DNA from: Ectocarpus siliculosus
Lineage: Eukaryota > Sar > Phaeophyceae > Ectocarpales > Ectocarpaceae
Length of the DNA: 64,000 bases
Direction: 5' to 3'
Assembly (NCBI GenBank): GCA_000310025.1
Contig: FN649726.1
Span: 3,257,070-3,321,069 of the forward strand
Made by a program: the position numbers and the translations under genes. Numbering within the stretch: position 1 is the stretch's first letter; every line of letters starts with the position of its first letter. Positions 1-11,394 of this stretch are shown here, in pieces. Below the pieces are notes generated by a model, which was not told the origin of the DNA, did no database searches, and saw only the letters and a program-made list of their open reading frames with translations.

Positions 1-1588
1 AATAAGAATTGAGATGCCGTGGGCAGTAGTGCGGTATCAAGTCCAGAAAACGACGAACACGAAACAGCGATCAACTTCGCCGCGTTCACCTGTTTTACTG
101 GGGACCCGTTGACGCAAAGCTGCTGCCCTGTCGAAGCTCGTTAATCTGTTTCCAAGCCCTGTGAGTTTGTGGAGGAAAACCTCCTTGAAGCAAGAAAGGA
201 GCAGAATTGCTCCAAAACTTGTATTTTTATGGTTATCTCGTGCTTCTATGGGGCCTTGTCGGAATCGGCAGATCGGGTAGCGATTGAGGAGGCTGAGACC
301 ATGCCCCATGTGCTGTTCCAAGGCCGACATCCAACAACAACATACATCCAGCCTGCAACGCCTTCAGAATTGCTTGTCATTGTGCACCGCGCTGCCGTTT
401 CATCCCGTGCTTGTTCGTGGCATGCTCAGGGCGTGGTGGTCGGGAAGCCCAAGAAAACCCCATCAAGCACAGAGGCAGACCGTTTGACCGTGATCAGGTG
501 CGCCGTCACCATCAATTGACATCCACTCGTTCGTCACGGAATTTCCAGCCTACCGTAAACGACGGAGTTTTCCCCCCGTAGTAGAGTTTCCCCCCCCCCA
601 TTACCTTTTCGGCCTGGAAGCATGGTTTCTTTGATTTTGCCCCGGGGTAGGTCGTTTTCGACCAACAAAAAAACTCCCCCCGGGGGTACCAGTTTTCCCA
701 CGAGTTCCCCCCGGGGGGGGTGTATTTCCCTTATTTTCTGAGTCGATTTTGTTGCATCGCGGAACACAAAAAGTATGGGACGGAAAATTAAAATTCGTTT
801 GCAGATCTGCGCTTCGAGCAATATTTACTAAACGAAGGAATTTTCCCCCCGTAGTAGAGTTTTCCCCTTCCCCCCTCTGCTTGTTGAACGTTGCTCGTAA
901 ACCTTTTCCATCTCAGTTTCGCCACTCTCGGTGTGTATGGTGCGCGGACCATCATTATTTTACACAACCCCTCGGGGGGGGGGCTTCCCCCCGAGGTAGT
1001 GTTGGAAAAAAAAAACTAACCCGCGGTACGTCAAGTTCCCACCGGGGGGGTTGGTTTCAGAAAAGAAAACGATCCCCTCTCCGGGGGGGAAACTCCGTCT
1101 TTTACGGTATACGACCATCAGGTCCACTTCCGTTGGGTAGACAACTGCCAGGTTGTACTAAGCATAGTACAGGAGCGTTGAGCACGGTTGGGTATGGATG
1201 TCGTACCGGATGTGCCGAAGTGCCAGTTACGGATTCGGAAGTGGCACCGACCGAATGCAAGCATTGGGGTACATGGTGTGTGAATGTGTGTGTTACCGGA
1301 TCTTTTCGTGCGCCCCCGGTGTTTCACGAGGGTGTCTGGCCGACAGCGGTACACACCCGCACATGCCTTGTGGGTGCAACGTTTGAGTTGAATTTAATCG
1401 TGAGAATGCTATGACAGTTGTCAAAACCATCGCGAACGGCGATGAAAATTGATTCCCTTTTCGCTGCACAGAGGACCAGACAAGACCTCAGAAAGTGTAC
1501 ATTGAATGACGCCCGTCCGCTCCGACCCTTATGCCCATGATTGCTCAAACGAAACACTGAACGATGGCAGTAGCTTTTCCCTACGAAC
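1..1588. other. No recognised gene; C/G-rich repeats
   Basis: No reading frame here shows a recognisable domain. A 116-codon plus-strand frame at 169-519 has no known motif and no clear splice sites. From about 560 to 1090 the DNA is dominated by runs of C or G, 6-10 long, set in a recurring context: the short string CCCCCCGTAGTAGAGTTT occurs near 570 and again near 845. The runs are described separately. This may be promoter DNA of the gene starting at 1589, but no promoter element can be named. Confidence 0.5.
560..1090. repeat. C/G-homopolymer repeat cluster
   Basis: About ten runs of 6-10 C or G are spaced 20-60 bases apart. The core CCCCCCGTAGTAGAGTTT is present twice (near 570 and 845). 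Runs of C and of G alternate, and CCCCCCGGGGG blocks occur near 678 and 708, so the region has many short inverted repeats. The pattern could be a decayed minisatellite or a poly-G-tailed mobile element. No open frame is shared between copies. Confidence 0.6.
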
Positions 1589-4500
1589 ATGCTGGCGGAG
1601 CCGCTGTTTGCGGCCGGGAAACGGAATCTCTTATACGGTTACGGCGCGATTGTATATGTTTCACCCCCAACGCTTGGCACGAGCTCTCACCCTGCCCCCT
1701 CTTACATCTGCACTTGTCAGGATGATGTAGAAGGCCGAGGACATGGGGAGCGTTCGTACCAGCAGCAACAGCAACAGCAGCTGCAAAGCCCAGTCGAGAG
1801 TGGCGGCATCAGCAACACCGAGAACAACAGCAACAACAATAGCAAGAAGAAGAAGAAGAAGAACAAGACCAAGAAGAAGGACAAGAACAAGAATCTGGAC
1901 ATCAACAACGACAGCAAGAACAACAACAATAACAACAACAACAACAACAAAAGCAACAACAACAGCAGCAACAACAACAAAAACAACAAAAAAAACAACA
2001 ACACAAACAAGAGCAACTACAACAACAACAAGAGCAACGACAGCAACAACAACAATGGGGACCCCGGCGGCTTGGTGAGATCCCTCGGTCGCGAGGAAGA
2101 CCATCGCCAATCTCGCACCTTGGACGAGGACCGGTTTGCTCAACGACAGCAGCAGCAGCAGCAGCAAAGTGCGCAACGTAGTGGCACGCAGCCAGCGCAG
2201 CATCAACCAGGCGGTCGCTTGCGCGACGGCAGTTTCGCCGGAAAGGTCGATGGCGGCGCAGGAAAACGTCACGGCGCTGAATCCGAGTTGTGCACCCCCG
2301 CGGTGGCTGATTCCGTCCCCGTTGGTGCTCCTGCGGGATTTGTCACCCGGAAAGCTGATTCCGTTCCCGCCATTGGAGCTCCTGTGGGGTTTATCGCCCG
2401 GAAAGTTGATCTCTGTGAACCCGGAGGATACCCGGTTATACCGCCAGAACGTCGCGGTGCTGCATCCGAGTTGTGCACCCCCGCGGTGGCTGATTCCGTC
2501 CCCGTCGGTGCTCCTGTGGGATTTGTCACCCGGAAAGCTGATTGCGTTCCCGCCATTGGAGCTCCTGTGGGATTTATCGCCCGGAAAGTTGATCTCTGTA
2601 AACCCGGAGGATACCCGGTTATACCGCCAGGAGTGGGGCGCCGAAACAGCCACCTCAACAACCGGAGCGCTCGAGTGCAGCAAAGCTCCTCCGGCTTGGT
2701 CGACAACTCAGATACGATGGCCAAGAACAAAAAAATAGACCTAAAGATGGTGTCGGAAGCAGGGCATGATGTGGCGGGGGTGGGAGCAGCGATGGCGGCG
2801 GCGGCAGAGTGTAGGAACAGCTCAGCATCCCCGGCTGCTGGCCATGACCCTTATGAAAGACACGGAAACCACGGTGATGAAGCTCTCGGCGACTCCAAAG
2901 CCGGCAAGCGCAAGCGCCAGCACACCCACCCTGACGATCAAGAGGCCAGATGTCCGGTGCGTTTGAATTTTTGTATGGGGTACAGTATGGGCGTCGATGT
3001 GGTTTATACAGTAGAAGAGCCGACCTGTAGAACTGCATGGATCGGTGGCGAGGTCACCACTACGCCACGCTGAAGAATCTCTTGTCCGACAAAACTGTGA
3101 TTTGTACCTGCCTTGCAAGTCTCTACCTCGATAGTCCACGCCTTGGCTGGCTGAGTTTCATTTTCCTAGCACCTCTTGTGAGTGGTGATGGGGTACTTTT
3201 GTGAAGCAAACCGTGTTCAGCACGGCCACTTGGTTTGCTAGGGAGGGTTTGCGCGTCGTGCCGTGGCCAGCGTACGCATAAAGATGTTGCCGCTGCGTAC
3301 CCGTTGCATGTATGACGCCATGTTATACCTCTTGCACTTTCAAGCCGAACGTTACCCTTACACGAGCACTTGCAAGTTGCATAAGTGCGGGGCACCCTGA
3401 AACTTGACGAACCTACCTACTGTTTCCGCACACGACGCCTTCTCAGATATGAGCAATTCCAGTCCACCCCACGCCTTCCCGCCCTCCGCCCGCCGCCTGC
3501 ATGTTCCACCCAACAGGTATTGCGTAGGAAAGTAGATGGTGTCAGTTGGACGAACACTTACCGCCAACCGAGGGAAGCCACGAAGCCGTCGTCTGTGCAG
3601 GGGCTCGTGGAGCTGAGGTCTGTGCAAAAGGCGGCCGAGTCGGTTTGCACCGGAGACGAGCAATCAGCGGCAAGTAAACCCCATGACACTGTAGCGGTGG
3701 TCGCTCCTCCTCCTACTGCTCCTGTTCCTCCATCCCTGCAATCGGCGGCGGCAGCGTCGGGTTCTACAAGGCCGGTGGGGTGTGCGTCGGCAGGGGGCGT
3801 AAGAATGCGGGGTGAGGACAGAGCGCCAACTAGTGCGAAAACGGCGCAGCGAGCGGTTGCCAATCTAGCTTCTTCCTCTTCTTCCTCCTCGTCCGCCGTC
3901 TCCATTGCGAGCGGAGAGCCCACAGCTCGGCTGCCGCCGCCTGCAGCAAGACACGAATCTCGCCGTGATTCTTCTCCGTCGTCCTTGCCCGCAGTATCCG
4001 CTTCCGGTGGACAATCGCAAAGGCAGTTCAAGCCGGAAGCGGTGTCCCCAGCAGCGACAGCAGCGACAGCAGCGACAGCAGCAGCAGCAGCAGACGCAGC
4101 AGGAGACCCGGCAGCAGCAGGACGAGACGCAGCAGCAGCTCGGATGGGGGCCAACTCACCGAGTATTGCACCGCCGACGGCGACGGCTGCTACTGCCGTT
4201 GGCGTGGAACGCAACGCCGCGACTCCCGCCAGCGCTAGCGCCAGCGCTACCGCCGCCGCTGCCGCTGCCGCTGCCGCCGACCCCACGAGTAGATGGCTTC
4301 GCGTGAGGTTCCAGAGGACACAACTGGTGAGTGCAGTACGCGCATTCTGTTGGGTTCGACCTTCTCTGAGTCATCCTCCAACAATCTCGACAGTGCGTCA
4401 TACCGATGCGTTTGCGCCTACTTGGCAGGCGGTTTCCAAGCAACCCTGAGGCGTGTATGTAGTGATACCGTCCAAAAACGTGTTTACGTGTTTACAGGAC

Positions 4501-5053
4501 TGGGGTTCGGTCACAAAGTCTTCGACGCAGTCTCACCAACATTAAGCTGGGGGTGACGAACAGTATCGGGGTTGCACCCATCAGCCGATCCGTGGCAAGA
4601 GTTGTTTGCACTAAATGTACTCTCCCACATTGAATTCGATCGGCCTTTTGCCCCCCCCCCCCCCAAACGAATTGAAGACTGGTTGGATGTGTCTCGTTCC
4701 AGTGCCTTCCATCTTGTCACAACTCTCTCACGGGCTCTTTGCGACCGGCGTACTTTTGCTCCCAGGGCAAGATGTCTCGATTTGTACAATTCTTCAACAG
4801 CGTTTTCGGAGAGCACGTAATTGTCACGATCGATGAAACCGAGAGCTTCGTCAAGATCTTGTGGGTGGCGGGTGGAACTATCGCCGACAGCGTAGCGGGT
4901 TACCTGGAGCATGCGATGCAAGTCTACCAGGAGGGCCCATGGCAGGTGGGATCACACCTGTTGCAGCGAGTGTTCGCGGACCTGACAGTAGTGGATGATA
5001 GCACCGCGAAAAGGTGCATCGAAAGCCCAGCTCTGGTACAGAAGACTGTGTAA
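1589..5053 (+). CDS. Gln/Asn-rich and Ala/Ser-rich protein, three exons, function unknown
   Basis: Model: exon 1 1589-2956, exon 2 3517-4326, exon 3 4766-5053, all joined in phase 0 (822 codons with stop). Donors are CCG|GTGCGT and CTG|GTGAGT; exon 2 is preceded by a long pyrimidine-rich tract ending CAACAG. Residues about 50-170 are almost only Gln, Asn, Lys and Ser (CAA/AAC runs at 1760-2060), with a second Gln run at about 190. Two copies of a 61-residue repeat follow (residues about 230-350). A basic stretch KAGKRKRQ near residue 440 looks like a nuclear localisation signal. Exon 2 is Ala/Ser/Pro low-complexity. Exon 3 encodes a compact 95-residue C-terminus of normal composition (starting GKMSRFVQFFNSVFG) that I do not recognise. 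Prion-like Gln/Asn tracts plus a basic signal suggest a nuclear regulator, which is inference only. The start codon is simply the first ATG of the frame. Confidence 0.5.
1760..2060 (+). repeat. CAA/AAC trinucleotide-rich tract
   Basis: An impure array of CAA, AAC, AAG and CAG triplets, open in three plus-strand frames. In the chosen frame it encodes Gln/Asn/Lys/Ser. A pure CAG run follows at about 2149-2166. Confidence 0.85.
2281..2640 (+). repeat. Two tandem copies of a 183-base coding repeat
   Basis: Copies start at 2281 and 2464 and are nearly identical. Each holds two diverged sub-repeats of about 50 bases (around GCTCCTG..GGATTTGTC.CCCGGAAAG). The length is a multiple of three, so the frame is kept: the repeat encodes a 61-residue unit beginning SELCTPAVADSVPVGAPVGF. 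High identity suggests a recent duplication. Confidence 0.85.
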
Positions 5054-7236
5054 ATTGCATGTTTCGTTTTGGTTCGGTGTGGTTCGCTGGGCTCTTCGAG
5101 TCCACACTCACCCGTTGTGTGGATTGTTCGAGCTTGGAAGACGTCACGGCTGGCAGCCGACTTTATCTCGAGCTTTTTTTTCATCTTGTATCACCCCTTG
5201 ATGACGCTGTGCTCCTGAGCCCACTCCGAAGGGCACCCCTCATCTGTAGTATCATCGGATATATAGTCTTTCTTCTTCTCAGGGGCACGCAGGGGGGTCG
5301 TCGGTACATTACCGCGTACGCCCGAGGTCTGCCAGACATCCGTGACGCGCGTGCTCGACTCATAAAATCACCGTCACTGGCTCTATCGCGTGGGGAGGCA
5401 TTTTGAACCATTAAAGCCTTCACATTCAGCAGCGACACCAGTTTTGACCCCGGCACAGCACACCACACAGCATGAGGAACGAGGCATATTCATGAGAGAG
5501 AGGAAGAAAAAGCAGCCGGGTTCAGCAGTAGGATGTGCGGCAAAGAAGCCGCTAGCCTACACGCTCTCACACAATCCCACAAACATGAAGGCATACATAC
5601 GTCGAGAGCACGCGTTTCCTGGCACATGCGCTAGTTCGTACGGAAACCAGCCGCGACAGCATTGGACACGTCCTCGTGCGTCGCCCCCGACATGCAGGTC
5701 ACCAACCTCCCGAAGGGCAGCCTTGTACTATCTACTGATCTATTCGCTTTTCAGTGCTAGCTTAAACTCTTAGTCTTTAAGGTCGTACACTTGGAGCAAG
5801 ATTACACATCCGTTTTGGAATGGTATATGCGGCAGGTCCCGCGCCGAGATCTACTCTCACGTGTGCGTGACAAGTGCGCCGAGTCTGGTCGATCCCTGCG
5901 CTAGCATCAGCTGTAATCCCGAAACTATGCGGTAGTTCGTGCAGTCTGCATGAACTTGAAGGTTTTCGTGGTCCCCGGCGGTGTACTGCTGTTTCGTACA
6001 GATACATGTGCGTGGTAGAAAAGAGGCAAATCTATCTGAAACTGCCCAGTAGGACGATTGTCATGGTGGTTATAATGACACCTACCTCTGGCATGAAATG
6101 AGCCTCGTCTAGGCGGGACAGCGTAACACTCTCCCTCAATTACTGTTCTTGGCCGCATACGCACCACTTGCAAACATGTTGGATTCTGCACCACTGCCTA
6201 TTGTCTACGAGACAGTTCGTTGCCATAACTACAACAGTTACATCATTAGCGTATAAGCATCGTGGGTGGTGGTTGATACAGACATAAAGACCAGGGAGAC
6301 AGGAGCTTCAGAAATTGAGTTGGCTAGAGTTAAGAGCATGCGAAAAAATAACTACCGCTGCTGCTACAAGCCCTTTGGGCTCGCGAGACACACACCTCGC
6401 ATTGGTTTTCTTCGGGTCCGGTTGAACCAAACGAGCGACGGCTGAAGGGATTTGAGCCACTCTGAGCTACAATAGTCACATGAACTTCGTGTGGCCACCG
6501 CTAGGGTTGTGAGGACTAGTTACCTACGTGGCTTATGCAGTTTCCAAGCCACCATGTCACTGTGGGATGTTGAAGAGCCCGCCGGTTAAACGTTATGAAC
6601 AACGCTGTTAGACAGCCTGTATCCTGTCCAAAACATGTACAATTTCGGACAGGATGCGGCTGTCTCAACAATGTTTGTCCAAACGCTGGCGGTCCAAAAC
6701 AGGTATTTTTAGGCAGCGTAAGAACTGACTAAAGCGTGAATGTTTGATTTGTTGTTTATTCCCTGAACGTGTGCCTTTCGGAACGAAGAACGGATATGTT
6801 TACACGCACGTGTGTCTCATCATTACGGTGAGGTGCTAGCAACGGTTGATTGGTGACCTTTAGAATGGGATCAGTTAAGCAGCGCTGAGTGAAGTGCGTG
6901 ATTGCCTACTTGGATATCTCTCGTTTCTTATCACCGGCCAATTTCATGTGGTACGGCGGTAAAAGCGCCATCATCCTCATCAAGTTGGTGCTCGTCTTGA
7001 ACGTTTGGCACGCCTGAAGAGGAACGGTTTAGCCAGTAAACCTCTTGGTATCCGAGTTAGATCTTTCATGAGCATCAAATTGCGACACCTTCGATTCCCG
7101 TTCCTCATGTCCTTAGGACGAAGATCTACAGGCGACCGTATCGGAAGCCTCCTTATAATTACAACTCCCCGCTACGCCCCCCGCCTCTTTCGCTTTTCCC
7201 CTACACTCATTGCGCCATTTTTTTCCGTTCCCGTAG
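5054..7236. other. Intergenic; one strong hairpin
   Basis: The stretch between two plus-strand genes has no frame with a recognisable domain. A near-perfect inverted repeat lies at 6606-6669. Missing 5' exons of the gene at 7237 could lie at the right end; a good acceptor (CATGTCCTTAG) occurs near 7118, but no phase could be fixed. Confidence 0.5.
6606..6669. repeat. Inverted repeat / hairpin
   Basis: Left arm TGTTAGACAGCCTGTATCCTG and right arm CAGGATGCGGCTGTCTCAACA pair over about 24 bases with two or three mismatches, around a loop of about 16 bases (AAAACATGTACAATTT). A related string (GTCCAAAACAGG) follows near 6690. It could be a very short foldback element or an RNA hairpin. Confidence 0.65.
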
Positions 7237-10200
7237 CCAGCTGACTTCTCGCTGGTCCAAGTGAGGCTCCCCACCCACGGAGAGGATAGTCGGACGTCGA
7301 GGTTTCTGCTCTCGGTCGTGCATACCTCGCACCCGTCGACCAAGAAGCTGCAGGAGCTGTCTGCCGTCTACGGCGTTGTTGGTGCTAACGTGAACACGAA
7401 TTGCCTTCGGACCCAGCCGCCATCATCAGATGACGGCCTCCCTCGGAGCTTTGCTCCACCGAACGTGGAGGCGGCCGATGAAATGGTTGCGCAGCTGTGG
7501 GGGCTGAACCACGGTGTCCAGGCTGCCCTAGATTGTCTGGTTGTCTGCCCCTGCAACAAACGTAAATCTCTGTGGCTTGGGCAGCGTCGTGTGAGACAAC
7601 TCCAGAAAACTGGATGGCTTCGCACCGTGAAAGGGACAAAGGTGAGCCGCATAGCGTGCGCCGAAAACGGTACTGTAGTACCTGATGGTTTCATTGACAA
7701 ATCCTTGACCCCTGCCGCTCTCAATCGTCTTCTACTGACAACTGGTCACTGGCTGTCCTCGGCGTGCTTGGCGCAGTTGCCCTGGAGCTGACTTACGGAG
7801 GCTTGGCATCCGGGATGTTATTATTGCGCACTACTCAACTGTTGTTTTCAGTACTGTACGATTCGTGTCGTTTTGTCCGGGCCACATTTATGTGTTTGCG
7901 AACCACCAACGCTTGTTATCGAGTTGGCTTCCCACGAGGCGTGTCGTAACAGCTGCTAGCGCAAGGTCAGATACACCAGGCCTCCGCTCTCTCCGTGACG
8001 ACGCTCTTGCCATTTCATCTAGATCTCAGTTTGACATTTTTCGTTGTTTAGGGCAATGTCTTTCGACGCCACGCCGATCGTTTGCTTGCTATGCTCTCGT
8101 GGGATGCTTCTTTCTTGAAAGGTCGTGCTACATCAGCGGAGCGGAACCATCATTGCTACGCTCCTGCCCAGCATCGCGAGTTCCCTCGCCAATGCGCTTC
8201 CGCGTTCCGTCCAGTTGGTGAGCAACGTCCAATTTGTGTAGGATGGTGTTAGGACCCGCAACGGTAAGCCTCTAGCGCCGGCTCATGTCCACGAGGGCAA
8301 AGTGCTTGGGCCTAATGGGGGGGAGGGGGGGAAGGATGTTGCTGTTGAGGGCTTTCGGTGCGAAACGGACCGTACAAACTGATGTGAGGGTTCACGTCCA
8401 CATGCCAAACCACGGTGTAGTGCCCAGGAATAGATAGGTCCCGCATGTTCAACACGCCATTTGCTGCTCAGAAGCGCGAGTAGCATCAGCATGCATTTGC
8501 ACCTGCTCGTACAAAACCCTCACTGCCCGCAAAGGTGGACATGATCGACGCGGCTGCCATGCGCAACTTGGCAACGCCGGCCCAGCTCGAAGCTTTTGCC
8601 CAAGCGGGAGGAGGTGCCACCGGAGAGATCAAAGTCATCCCCGTGTGGGAAACATCGTCCGCGCTGGTGCTGGGCCTGGGGGAGGAGACATCGGAGAGCG
8701 CCGTGGGCAAGGTGGTGAGTTGACGGTAGTTCTCCACGTAGTTCTCCACGTGGGCGCCTGTGAGCTGGCGTCGTCGTTGTTGACTGACAACCACTCGCTA
8801 CCAGGTGCACCAGGTAGACAAGTCACGACAGAGTAGCATTGTACTCGCGTTTCCTGTGGCAAATGAGGTATCGGTTAGCCGTCCCAAGTGTGTGTGCTGT
8901 TCAATCGCCCTCCCGTTCCTGTTTGTTTGCCCCCCTAAACCACGCCCACGCGATGGAATAACGATATTTGCATACGTTTTCACTCTGTTTGGCATAGAAA
9001 TACGACAGATATCGAATATGGCAACCGACACTCGTGCTGCAGGCTTGTGGGCGATATCTAGACTTGGACTACCGAGTCTCTTGGTTTTACTGACCAGATC
9101 CCCCCCTCACCGCTGGTCCTTACTACTGTAATTGAAGCGCAACGCCATCAGCGAAGCGGTGCGACAGTGGGCTGCGACTAACGTCAGCGTGCCCCTGAAG
9201 GCAAACGCAGCCCACATGAGACAAACGGTTAGCTGGAAGAATGGATCTGCAAATGATTTCAAGCCACCGTTGGTGGCCGATCTGTCGCACGCAGTCTCGG
9301 CCTATGGCGTTAATCTGTGGCTCGACGGCTGCTGCCTGAGGGCGCGCGTCGAGGACCTTAGCATCAAGGCGACTGTCGAGGCAGTGCTCTTTACCGAGAT
9401 CACGCAACAGGCTGTCGAGGCAGTGCTCGATACCAAGATCAAGCAAAAGGTAAGGAACAATTTGTGACGTCTTGAACAAAGTAGGCGCTTGGAGCCCAGA
9501 CTTGGGCGCAGCTCGGATACTGTTTTGAGTAGCTCGGATGCTGTTTTGGCGTAGATTGTTTTGAACCCAAAGTTGACGACACAGAAGGGAACACAAGTCG
9601 TAGGGCATGTGGGCGAAAGCGAATGGTGGGTACACCATACCTACCGCCTCTCCGTCAAGAGAGTACCTCTGTAAGAAGGACTCGTGGTGATACGTTACCT
9701 GACGGTCGGTGGCGTGAAACCCAAGACATTCATGACAAATCCAACGGTAGGGTGTGGACCAAAGTTGATGAGCTGGAAGTGGTTCTGACGCCCGTGATAT
9801 CCTCTGCTCTCGATACCCTTTTTCTTGATGACGGCAATCATGTGTGCACTCTCGCGCTCGTTACACTATGCTGCTCAACGAAATATCTGGTGATGTTTTT
9901 ACTGTCGCAGTATCTGGACGTTCTGGCGGGCGCCACGGCCGTAGCCGACAGGCCAAGCCCGGCCGCGGTGACCACCGCCGCCGCCGGACTTCCTATTCTT
10001 GCCCTGCCCCCGAGTGAAGCCTGTGGCCCTGGCGCTTCGAACCCTCTCAGCACCCCTGAAGCTGTCGCGAACGCGGGATCTGAGAGGGCCCCTTTCGATG
10101 CTGCTCTTGGTGATGGTGGCGACGGCGGCGAAGCTGGGGGGGGCAGCGGGGTTTGGGTGGGTTTCGAACCTAAGGCTGGCGCCGCTGCCGCTGCCGCTCC

Positions 10201-11394
10201 GGCTTCCGCCGCTGCTCCTGGCACAGCGTGGAGTGGCGAGCGTGCCTCGGCAGTCACTACAGTCCCGGCGAACCGGTTTTCGGTAGGAGAGGGCGCGGTG
10301 TTGGAGCAGGGGAGCAAGAGTACAGTAGCAACAAGCGAAGCCTGCCTGGAACACACTGATTGCGGGACGTGTTGGTTTTTTGCACGAACCTTCGTGCGTG
10401 TTCACTCACAAGACTAAATAGTAGAAATTCAGCTGCCACTTGTACCAGGTACGTTGGATCGGGCACGGAAGCACCCGAGCGTTGTCAACAACAACTCCTG
10501 ATTACCTTTGGCCGAAAGTTGAACTATGTAGTGAACATCCCGCGTGTACAACTCAACTGCCTCCCATACGAATATTTCTGTTATCCTTGCCCGTATGCAT
10601 CTTCAATCGTGGTACCTTCTCTTAAGGTATTTTCATTGGTGTGCGGATGACGGTGTGTATGTCCCATGTGTTACCTCAAACGATCACATGGGAAACTTGG
10701 CGCCGCACGTGGTGACGCTTGCTTGTTCGAACTGCCAAACCGAATGTCGTATGAACTCGTGTTGTTTTAGGGAGCGCGTTCAGCCCGACCAACGGTGGTG
10801 GCAGCGGCGGTAACGAGAGGGGAGATTGCCCCGGGCGGTTCTGCCGCTACTACCGTCCGTGTTGGCGGCGGTGGTCGTGGTAGTGTTGGCTGTGGCGACG
10901 GCGTTGGTGCTGGTGCTCTTCCGTCGTTTGCGTCCAGGACAGCCTCTGGGCCACCAGCAAGTGCACGGGGCCCGGGCAGCTTGAACCGCTTCGACACAGC
11001 ATACGTATCTTCTCTCGCCACTACCGGTGGTTTTGGAGCTCCAGCTCTGGCGGCAGTGGGACCGAAAACGTTGGCGCCGTCCTCGGTAGATCTCTCGGCG
11101 AGGACAGGGGACGGGGCTGCCGCTACTACCCCTTCTGCTTCCGCCGCGGCTGCTACTGCCACTCCTTCCTCTGCTGCTCCTGTCACTGCCGCTTCTGGTA
11201 CTGCTGCTTCTCGTACTGCCGCTTCTGTTACTCCCCCCGCTGCCGCTGCTGCCGCTCCTGCGGCTCCTGCGGCTCCTGCCCCTGCTACCGCTCCTGCCAC
11301 AAAGGGTGGTGGTTGTGGCGATGGAACTCGTGCTCCCTCGGACGGTTCGACTCCGGCGGCCCCGGCCGATGGTTCTCTCTTGGGGGTCGGGTAG
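7237..11394 (+). CDS. Unknown five-exon protein, 5' end not found, Ala-rich C-terminus
   Basis: Exons 7237-7641, 8535-8714, 9138-9449, 9911-10282 and 10771-11394 are each a whole number of codons and join in phase 0; donors are GTGAGC, GTGAGT, GTAAGG and GTAGGA. The first visible exon follows a strong pyrimidine tract ending CGTAG, with no start codon required, so upstream exons are missing. The visible 630 residues begin with a mixed-composition segment (residues 1-299) with a small Cys-rich spot (LVVCPCNKRK) near residue 110. Exon 3 ends with a 14-residue duplication (two VEAVL repeats). Residues 300-630 are Ala/Gly/Pro/Thr low-complexity, ending GSLLGVG. I recognise no family. Consistent phase across five exons is the main support; the Ala-rich exons are also open on the other strand and are weaker alone. 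Confidence 0.5.

Noticed and set aside
1661-2683. 340-codon minus-strand frame opposite the Gln/Asn exon
   Set aside because: It is the shadow of CAA/AAC repeats (giving Val/Leu runs) and of the 183-base repeat; no start context, splice pattern or domain.
3558-4286. 242-codon minus-strand Ala-rich frame
   Set aside because: GC-rich triplet repeats keep both strands open; the plus strand has phase-consistent splice sites and a normal C-terminal exon.
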